From: DATFQI01 sp035264365
Lineage (GTDB): Bacteria > Actinomycetota > Thermoleophilia > Solirubrobacterales > Solirubrobacteraceae
Reading direction: 5' to 3'
NCBI GenBank assembly: GCA_035264365.1
Contig: DATFQI010000390.1
Span: 1-5,993 of the forward strand
DNA length: 5,993 bases
In this document: positions 1 through 4,901 of the stretch, in pieces
Layout: the number at the start of each line of letters is the position of its first letter
Position numbering within the stretch: position 1 is the stretch's first letter
Position numbers and translations under genes: made by a program
The notes under the pieces: generated by a model
What the model was told of the DNA's origin: nothing
Database searches by the model: none
What the model saw: the letters and a program-made list of their open reading frames with translations, nothing else

Positions 1-689
1 AGGACCGCGGCGGCGAGCTGCTCGGGGAAGCCCGGCAGGTCCTCGATCAGGCGGCGGATCCGGTAGTAGCCGAGCGGGATCTCGCCCTGCAGCTTGCCGA
101 GGTCCGTCATGTCGATCGCGCGCGGGTCGGCCGTGTAGGCCTCGAGCTTGCCGATGTCGTGCAGCAGCGCGCCGGTCACGGCGACGTCGCGGTCGATCCC
201 CGGGAACGTCGCCGAGATCGCCGAGACCGCCTGCGCGACGGTCAGCGAATGCTCGAGCAGGCCGTGCCGGTAGGCCTGGTGGTAGCGCTTCGCGGCCGGC
301 GCGTCGCGGAACTGCTTCCAGGTCGGCGAGGACGGCCCGAACACCTGGTCCAGCAGCGCCCGCAGGTGCGGGTCCTGGATCGTGGCCAGCAGCTCGCGCA
401 GGTCGGCCTCCATGCCGGTCGCCGACCGCGGCGGGCCGTCGAGCAGCTCGGCGAGGTCGTACTCGTCCTCGCCCGCGACGCGCACCGAGTGCACCTCCAG
501 CTCGTCGCCGCGCACGCGCGCGGTGACGCGCACGGGGGTACCCGGGACGCAGCAGCCGGCGAGCTCGGACGGGACCCGGGCGCGCATGCAGCCCGTCCGG
601 TCCCCGAGCTTGAGCGCGCCGCGCGACCGGTCGCGGACCAGGAGCACCTGGTCGATGTCCAGCCCCTCGACGAACTCCCGCACCAGCAT
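1..689 (-). CDS. YhaM-like 3'-5' exoribonuclease (OB-fold + HD domain), C-terminus cut off by window edge
   Basis: Partial gene; 229 codons are visible from ATG at 689-687 and the frame is open to position 1. Residues about 1-90 (MLVREFVEGLDIDQVLLV onward) look like an N-terminal OB-fold nucleic-acid-binding region. Residues about 135-229 form an HD phosphohydrolase domain: H147 lies in GLLEHSLTVA and the metal-binding HD pair is H177-D178 in LLHDIGK, followed by GKLQGEIPLGYYRI, as in YhaM/CBF1 proteins. In that family the HD domain removes nucleotides from RNA (and some DNA) 3' ends in the cytoplasm. The in-frame TGA of the EcsC-family gene is at 722-720, only 30 nt upstream, and there is no other canonical start between, so ATG 689 is secure. 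A GGAGG lies 20 nt upstream, too far for a normal Shine-Dalgarno, whereas a TAGCGT box ends 8 nt before the ATG. The family assignment is from motif recognition; a different OB/HD nuclease or phosphohydrolase is possible. Confidence 0.78.
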   Translation of the reverse strand, partial: MLVREFVEGLDIDQVLLVRDRSRGALKLGDRTGCMRARVPSELAGCCVPGTPVRVTARVRGDELEVHSVRVAGEDEYDLAELLDGPPRSATGMEADLRELLATIQDPHLRALLDQVFGPSSPTWKQFRDAPAAKRYHQAYRHGLLEHSLTVAQAVSAISATFPGIDRDVAVTGALLHDIGKLEAYTADPRAIDMTDLGKLQGEIPLGYYRIRRLIEDLPGFPEQLAAAV

Positions 690-697
690 GGGCGGAA

Positions 698-703
698 ACG
701 CTA
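698..703 (-). promoter_or_regulatory. Possible -10 box (TAGCGT) for the YhaM-like gene, leaderless layout
   Basis: Read on the minus strand, TAGCGT is followed by 8 nt and then the ATG at 689, which would put the transcription start at or near the start codon. It sits in the 30-nt gap after the EcsC-family stop codon. No clear -35 is visible, and the gene may also be transcribed from the EcsC-family promoter. Confidence 0.35.
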
Positions 704-719
704 GAGCCGCCTCCGGACG

Positions 720-1355
720 TCAGCCGCCGTAGAAGCGGATCGCGCGGTCCGCGAGCTGCCGCGTGGTGCGCTCGTTGGAGACGGCGTTGAAGACGATCGC
801 CGCCAGCGGGATGAACCGCCCCGCGAGCCGGCGGATGCCGCGGCGGCCGAGCATCCTCGCGAGCCGCACGGCGAGCACCTCCTCGCGCTCAAGCTTCGAG
901 CCGATGTAGGACTCGGCGATCGTCTTTCCGACGCCGTCGAGCGCCGCTCGCGCGGTCTGTACGTCGGGGTAGAGCTCGGTCAGGACGAGCAGCTCGGCCG
1001 GGCGCATCGGATCGCGCGGGTCGAAGCCGTACGCGGCCGCGATGAAGAACACGAGCCGCGACTGGATCCAGATCAGCCCGACCATGTCGGGGAGCAGCGT
1101 CACGATGCCGCCGACGCCGGTCACGGCGCCCTCCAAGCGCGCCAGCGTCGCGTGCCGGCGCTTGGCCATCTCCGCCAGCTCGCGCCCCTCGTGCCGGAAC
1201 CGGCGCCGCTTCTCGGCCGCCCACGCGTCGGCCGCGGGCCCGTGCTTCTCGGAGGCCGCGAGCGCGATGTGCTCGGGCGCGCGCACGGGATCCGCGCGCA
1301 GCTTCGCCCACAGGCCCTCGGGGACCGCGGCCCGCGGCTCTGTGGTCTCCGTCAC
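720..1355 (-). CDS. EcsC family protein
   Basis: 211 residues from GTG 1355 to TGA 720. The N-terminal third (to about residue 75) is charged and rich in Ala, Arg and Glu, probably helical (AWAAEKRRRFRHEGRELAEM). The core is the typical EcsC-family signature: G80-V-G-G-I-V-T-L-L-P-D-M91, a hydrophobic stretch (VGLIWIQSRLVFFIAAA), then Y109-G-F-D-P113 and a helical segment with LLVLTELYPDVQTA. The C-terminus has a second hydrophobic stretch (FIPLAAIVFNAVSN) and ends RAIRFYGG. The family is named after a protein linked to the Bacillus Ecs ABC transporter, but its biochemical role is unknown; no ABC transporter genes are in view here. GTG 1355 is preferred over upstream alternatives because those would overlap the start of the divergent exporter gene, and because a TAGCCT box ends exactly 7 nt upstream. 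The gene reads toward the YhaM-like gene with a 30-nt gap, so co-transcription is likely. Membrane association is plausible from the hydrophobic stretches but not proven. Confidence 0.8.
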   Translation of the reverse strand: MTETTEPRAAVPEGLWAKLRADPVRAPEHIALAASEKHGPAADAWAAEKRRRFRHEGRELAEMAKRRHATLARLEGAVTGVGGIVTLLPDMVGLIWIQSRLVFFIAAAYGFDPRDPMRPAELLVLTELYPDVQTARAALDGVGKTIAESYIGSKLEREEVLAVRLARMLGRRGIRRLAGRFIPLAAIVFNAVSNERTTRQLADRAIRFYGG

Positions 1356-1362
1356 CGGACTC

Positions 1363-1368
1363 AGGCTA
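1363..1368 (-). promoter_or_regulatory. Possible -10 box (TAGCCT) for the EcsC-family gene, leaderless layout
   Basis: On the minus strand, TAGCCT is followed by 7 nt (gagtccg) and then the GTG at 1355. There is no Shine-Dalgarno in the gap. No convincing -35 hexamer is seen; its expected position overlaps the -10 box of the divergent exporter promoter. Confidence 0.45.
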
Positions 1369-1385
1369 CCCACGGCTCGGCGTCG

Positions 1386-1391
1386 TACTGT
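1386..1391 (+). promoter_or_regulatory. Possible -10 box (TACTGT) for the MFS exporter, leaderless layout
   Basis: TACTGT is followed by 7 nt (ctgcacg) and then ATG 1399, so transcription would start at the start codon. There is no purine-rich Shine-Dalgarno before the ATG. It faces away from the TAGCCT box of the EcsC-family gene across 17 bp, so the two promoters share one short region. No good -35 match is visible. Confidence 0.45.
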
Positions 1392-1398
1392 CTGCACG

Positions 1399-2940
1399 AT
1401 GGACCGGAAGTGGTGGACCCTGGTCGCCGTCTGCACGGCGACGTTCATGCTGCTGCTCGACATCACGATCGTGAACGTCGCGCTGCCCTCGATCGAGCGC
1501 GACCTCGGCGCCGACCTCGCCGACCTGCAGTGGGTGATCGACGCCTACGCGCTCACGCTCGCCGCGCTGCTGCTGACCGGCGGCTCGCTCGCCGACCGCA
1601 TCGGGCGCCGGCGCGTGTTCCTGATCGGCCTCGTCGCCTTCACGGCCGCCTCGATCCTGTGCGGCCTCGCGACCTCGCCGCTGACGCTCAACCTGGCGCG
1701 CGCCCTGCAAGGGATCGGCGGCGCCTTCATGTTCGCGACGTCGCTCGCGCTGCTCGCCTCCGCCTACAGCGGCCGCGACCGCGGGACCGCCTTCGGCCTC
1801 TGGGGCGCCACGACCGGCGCGGCGGTCGCCGTCGGGCCGCTCGCCGGCGGCGTGCTGACGGAGGCGATCGGCTGGGAGGCGATCTTCTTCGTCAACGTCC
1901 CGATCGGGATCGCCGCCGTCGCGCTCACGCTCGCGCGCGTGGAGGAGTCCAAGAACCCGCACGCGAGCCCGCTCGACTGGCCCGGCACGGTGCTGTTCTC
2001 CGGCGCGCTGTTCCTGCTCATCTTCGGGCTCATCCGCGGCAACGCCGAGGGCTGGTCCAGCGCGCCGATCGTCGCCTCGCTGGCCGGCGCCGCCGTGCTG
2101 ATGATCGCCTTCGTCGTGGTGGAGATGCGCCGCCGCCACGACGCGATGCTCGACCTGAGCCTGTTCCGCGTGGCGTCCTTCAACGGCGCCTCGCTGGCCG
2201 CCTTCGTGCTCTCGGCGGCGATGTTCGCGATGTTCCTGTACCTCACGCTCTACATCCAGAACATCCTCGGCTACAGCGCGCTCGAGTCCGGCATCCGCTT
2301 CATGCCCGTGACGCTGCTCTCGTTCCTGATCGCCCCGGTCTCGGGCAAGTTCGCCGAGCGCGTCGGCCTACGCTGGTTCATCGGCGGCGGGCTCGCGCTG
2401 GTCGGCGCCGGGCTGCTGCTGATGGGCGGCCTGGAGCCCGGCGACGAGTGGACGGCCCTGCTGGCCGGCTTCATGATCGCGGGCGGCGGCATCGGGATGG
2501 TCAACCCGGCGCTCGCGACGGCCGCGGTCGGGGTCGTCGACCCGCGCCGCACCGGCATGGCGTCCGGCATCAACTCCACGTTCCGCCAGGTCGGGATCGC
2601 GACCGGGATCGCGGCCTGGGGCGCGATCTTCCAGCACGTCGTCCGCAACGAGTTCCTCAAGGGCGCCGCGAGGGCGGGCCTGCAGGGCGCCCAGCAGCGC
2701 AGCGGGCAGGTCGCCGACTTCATCGCCTTCGGGGGAGCGCGCCGCAGCGGGAACCCGCAGCTGGCGCGGCTCGGCGAGCAGGCGTTCATCGCGGGCCTCA
2801 ACCACCTGCTGCTGCTCGCCGGCCTGCTCGCGCTGGCGGGCGCGGCGCTGAGCGCGCTGCTGATCCGCCCGGCGGACTTCGCGCACGCCCCGGTGGCCGC
2901 GCCGCCGGTCGGCTCGCGCGCCGCCTCGGCGAGCGCTTGA
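1399..2940 (+). CDS. MFS exporter, DHA2 (EmrB/QacA) family, 14 predicted TM segments
   Basis: 513 residues, a normal length for the 14-TM drug:H+ antiporter family, which exports hydrophobic compounds across the inner membrane using the proton gradient. TM1 carries motif D1 (LLLDITIVNVALPSI, with D21). The loop between TM2 and TM3 has motif A, G62-S-L-A-D66-R-I-G-R-R-R72. Motif C, with the GP pair at 146-147 followed by LAGG, comes before WEAIFFVNVPIG, which is highly characteristic of EmrB/QacA proteins. The second half has TM-like stretches around FNGASLAAFVLSAAMFAMFL and LNHLLLLAGLLALAGAALSALL, then a short Ala/Pro-rich cytoplasmic tail. ATG 1399 is chosen because it begins directly at the first TM segment (MDRKWWTLVAVCTATF); longer open frames upstream overlap the divergent gene and are not coding. 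Substrate is not predictable. No TetR or MarR regulator and no membrane-fusion partner adjoin it, so drug resistance is only one possibility. Confidence 0.92.
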   Translation: MDRKWWTLVAVCTATFMLLLDITIVNVALPSIERDLGADLADLQWVIDAYALTLAALLLTGGSLADRIGRRRVFLIGLVAFTAASILCGLATSPLTLNLARALQGIGGAFMFATSLALLASAYSGRDRGTAFGLWGATTGAAVAVGPLAGGVLTEAIGWEAIFFVNVPIGIAAVALTLARVEESKNPHASPLDWPGTVLFSGALFLLIFGLIRGNAEGWSSAPIVASLAGAAVLMIAFVVVEMRRRHDAMLDLSLFRVASFNGASLAAFVLSAAMFAMFLYLTLYIQNILGYSALESGIRFMPVTLLSFLIAPVSGKFAERVGLRWFIGGGLALVGAGLLLMGGLEPGDEWTALLAGFMIAGGGIGMVNPALATAAVGVVDPRRTGMASGINSTFRQVGIATGIAAWGAIFQHVVRNEFLKGAARAGLQGAQQRSGQVADFIAFGGARRSGNPQLARLGEQAFIAGLNHLLLLAGLLALAGAALSALLIRPADFAHAPVAAPPVGSRAASASA

Positions 2941-2997
2941 TGCTGGCGCGCGCGATGACATGGAGCTTGCTGGACAAGGACCTCGACCGCTGACGGC

Positions 2998-3003
2998 TAC
3001 TCT
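2998..3003 (+). promoter_or_regulatory. Possible -10 box (TACTCT) for the L,D-transpeptidase gene, leaderless layout
   Basis: TACTCT is followed by 7 nt (gctgcgg) and then ATG 3011, the same spacing as at the exporter and EcsC-family starts. It lies in the 70-nt gap after the exporter stop. A TGGACA at 2971-2976 resembles a -35, but the 21-bp spacing is too long, so the -35 is left unassigned. Confidence 0.45.
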
Positions 3004-3010
3004 GCTGCGG

Positions 3011-4003
3011 ATGCGCCGGTCTCTCGCCCTCTCCTTCCTCTTCACGATCCTGCTCGCGCCCGCCGCGGGCGCCCAGCAGCCGGAGCCCGTGATCCGGCCG
3101 GGCGTGACGGTCGCCGGCGTCGACGTCGGCAACCAGACGCTCTCGCAGGCGGCCGGCACGATCGACCGCGCCTTCCGCCACCAGATCGTCACGCGCAACG
3201 TGTCCGTGCTGGTGGGCGGCCGCGCCTACAGCCTCAAGACGAAGAAGGTCGAGTTCGCGTTCGACCCGGCCAAGTCGGCCCGCCGCGCGTACATCGCGGG
3301 CAACAACACCGCCGCGCCCGCACCCGTCGACGTGCTGCCCTACACGACCTACGACAAGAAGAAGCTCGCCGCATTCGTCGCGCGCGTGGACCGCTCCGCC
3401 CGCGTCGCCCCGCGCGACGCGACCGTGCGGATCACGCTCCAGCACATGCTCAAGCGCCCGTCCAAGAGCGGCCGCGACATGGACGACAAGGGGCTCGCGA
3501 AGGCGCTCGCGTCGGCGCTCACGGACCCGCGCGCCGCGCGCCAGATCCGGCCCAAGCGGGCGGTCGTGAAGGCGAAGGTGCAGACCAAGGACCTCGCCCG
3601 CCGCTACGGCACCGTCGTCACGATCTCGCAAGGCTCGTTCCGGCTGCGCCTGTTCAAGCGGCTGAAGTTCGTCAAGTCCTACGGCGTCGCCGTCGGGCAG
3701 CCGGCGTACCCGACGCCGCGCGGCCTCTTCTCGATCGCGAACAAGGCGGTCAACCCGCCGTGGACGGCGCCCAACAGCCCGTGGGCCGGCGCCTACCGCA
3801 ACGAGACGGTGGCCGGCGGCTCCGCCGAGAACCCGCTGAAGGCGCGCTGGATGGGCATCGTCAACGGCGTCGGCATCCACGGGACGGGCGAGCCGGGCTC
3901 GATCGGCTCGCGCGCCTCGCACGGCTGCATCCGCATGACGGTGCCCGACGTGATCGACCTCTATCCGCGCGTGCCGGTCGGCACGCCGGTGCTCATCCGG
4001 TAG
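3011..4003 (+). CDS. Secreted L,D-transpeptidase (YkuD) with N-terminal VanW-type PG-binding domain
   Basis: 330 residues. An export signal is clear: MRRS, a hydrophobic core (LALSFLFTILLAP) and a likely cleavage after A19-G-A21. Residues about 30-130 (PGVTVAGVDVGNQTLSQAAG...) match the PG_binding_4 type of peptidoglycan-binding domain, common before YkuD domains in Gram-positives. Residues about 203-329 are the YkuD catalytic domain: VTISQGSFRLRLF, the PTPRGLFSI strand, H290 in GIHGTG, and the active-site motif S303-H-G-C306-I-R308. The enzyme forms a thioester at C306 and builds 3-3 cross-links (or attaches proteins) in the cell wall, acting outside the membrane. The frame opens earlier (ATG 2960), but ATG 3011 gives a proper signal peptide and sits 7 nt after a TACTCT box. 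The mature part is unusually lysine-rich for such a GC-rich genome, consistent with binding anionic wall polymers. The gene lies 70 nt after the exporter and may have its own promoter. Confidence 0.93.
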   Translation: MRRSLALSFLFTILLAPAAGAQQPEPVIRPGVTVAGVDVGNQTLSQAAGTIDRAFRHQIVTRNVSVLVGGRAYSLKTKKVEFAFDPAKSARRAYIAGNNTAAPAPVDVLPYTTYDKKKLAAFVARVDRSARVAPRDATVRITLQHMLKRPSKSGRDMDDKGLAKALASALTDPRAARQIRPKRAVVKAKVQTKDLARRYGTVVTISQGSFRLRLFKRLKFVKSYGVAVGQPAYPTPRGLFSIANKAVNPPWTAPNSPWAGAYRNETVAGGSAENPLKARWMGIVNGVGIHGTGEPGSIGSRASHGCIRMTVPDVIDLYPRVPVGTPVLIR

Positions 4004-4061
4004 CGCGACGCTTCCCAGCGATCACACCCTCCGTCCCCCGCGGCAGGCCGACGACGAGGCC

Positions 4062-4901
4062 GTGCTCAGGGTGCTGCTGGCCCGCGACGTCGCGGACTTC
4101 GGCTACCCCGACTTCACGCTCGAGGACCTGCACGCGGACTGGGCGACGCCCGGGCTGGAGCTCGCGCACGACGCCCGCGTGGTGGAGCACGGCGGCGAGA
4201 TCGTCGCCTCCTCCCTGCTGCTCGGCGACGACGCGCTGATCTACGTCCACCCGGACGCGTGCGGGCGCGGGCTCGGCACGGCGCTGCGCGAGCACGCGGA
4301 GGAGCGGGCGCTCGAGCGCGGGACCGCGGTCCTGCGGCAGTTCATCCCGATGGGCAACGAGGCCGCCGCTCCGCTGCTGCTCGACGCGGGGTACTGGCCC
4401 GTGCAGCACTACCTGCGCATGCGGGTCGAGCTCGAGGACGCGCCGCGGCACGCCGACGGCGCCACGCGCACGTTCGATCGCGACCACGACGAGATCGCGG
4501 TCCACGCGCTCATGCAGGAGTGCCTGTCGGAGGTCGAGGGGTTCATCGCCGAGCCGCTGGAGGTCTGGCGCCGGCAGCGGATCGACAAGAAGCGCTGGGA
4601 CCCGGCGCTGTGGCTCGTGCTCGAGGACGGCGACGGCGTGACCGGCGCCGCGCTCGGCGAGCGCTGGGACGGCGGGCTGGGCTACGTCGCTCAGTTCGGC
4701 GTGGCGCCGCGGGCGCGCGGGCACGGCCACGGGCGAACGCTGCTGCTGGCGCTGTTCGAGGCGTTCCGCGCCGACGGCCTGCGCCGCGTGGAGTTGTCCG
4801 TGCACGGCGCCAACCGAGGGGCCGCGCGCCTCTACGAGTCGGTCGGCATGACCGCCTCGTGGGAGGCGCAGCGGTGGGAGAAGGCACTTGGCAACAAGTG
4901 A
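4062..4901 (+). CDS. Tandem-GNAT N-acetyltransferase (two GNAT domains), true start uncertain
   Basis: 279 residues from GTG 4062, the first canonical start after the in-frame TGA at 3951. Two GNAT folds are visible. The first has the motif A loop at C67-G-R-G-L-G72, where the usual Q/R is replaced by Cys, followed by NEAAAPLLLDAGYWP. The second has APRARGHGHGRTLLLALF, with R219-G-H-G-H-G224, then VELSVHGANRGAARLYESVGM, the classical acetyl-CoA-binding and C-terminal motifs. The better-preserved second domain is the likely catalytic one. Two-domain GNATs include mycothiol synthase MshD, but nothing here proves that substrate, so no symbol is given. The N-terminus looks too short: codons 4023-4061 upstream of GTG 4062 encode HTLRPPRQADDEA, which resembles the first strand and helix of a GNAT, yet contain no ATG, GTG or TTG. 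No Shine-Dalgarno or TANNNT box precedes GTG 4062. The 3' end overlaps RNase D by 14 bp. Confidence 0.85.
   Translation: MLRVLLARDVADFGYPDFTLEDLHADWATPGLELAHDARVVEHGGEIVASSLLLGDDALIYVHPDACGRGLGTALREHAEERALERGTAVLRQFIPMGNEAAAPLLLDAGYWPVQHYLRMRVELEDAPRHADGATRTFDRDHDEIAVHALMQECLSEVEGFIAEPLEVWRRQRIDKKRWDPALWLVLEDGDGVTGAALGERWDGGLGYVAQFGVAPRARGHGHGRTLLLALFEAFRADGLRRVELSVHGANRGAARLYESVGMTASWEAQRWEKALGNK
4876..4880 (+). promoter_or_regulatory. Shine-Dalgarno (GGGAG) for RNase D inside the GNAT gene
   Basis: GGGAG, continuing into AAGG, ends 7 nt before TTG 4888. It is the only well-spaced Shine-Dalgarno seen in the window and decides the RNase D start. It lies within the last codons of the acetyltransferase gene. 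Confidence 0.65.

Noticed and set aside
710..714. GGAGG as Shine-Dalgarno of the YhaM-like gene
   Set aside because: It is 20 nt from ATG 689 with no closer canonical in-frame start, too far for normal pairing; the TAGCGT box at 8 nt is the better explanation.
2593..2616. Near-perfect 12-bp direct repeat (GGGATCGCGACC / GGGATCGCGGCC type)
   Set aside because: It encodes a Gly-Ile-Ala repeat in a membrane helix of the exporter (GIATGIAAW); codon bias explains the repetition.
1042..2940. Long open frame extending the exporter upstream by 119 codons
   Set aside because: The extra part lies antisense over the EcsC-family gene, reads as low-complexity Ser/Arg/Ala sequence, and the exporter's first TM segment begins right at ATG 1399.
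1152..2993. Very long alternative-frame open reading frame (about 613 codons) across the exporter
   Set aside because: Arg/Ala/Pro-rich sequence without domains, typical of a shadow frame in GC-rich coding DNA; the exporter frame has all the family motifs.
2941..3010. Possible terminator in the gap after the exporter
   Set aside because: Only a 4-bp CTTG/CAAG pairing is visible, with no GC-rich stem or T-run, so no terminator is called.
2798..3922. Minus-strand open frame opposite the L,D-transpeptidase
   Set aside because: Arg/Ala/Val/Asp-rich shadow sequence with no recognisable fold, opposite a gene with an intact signal peptide and active site.
4001..4006. TAGCGC as a -10 box for the acetyltransferase gene
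   Set aside because: It lacks the final T of TANNNT, contains the transpeptidase stop codon, and no canonical start codon lies 7-8 nt downstream.
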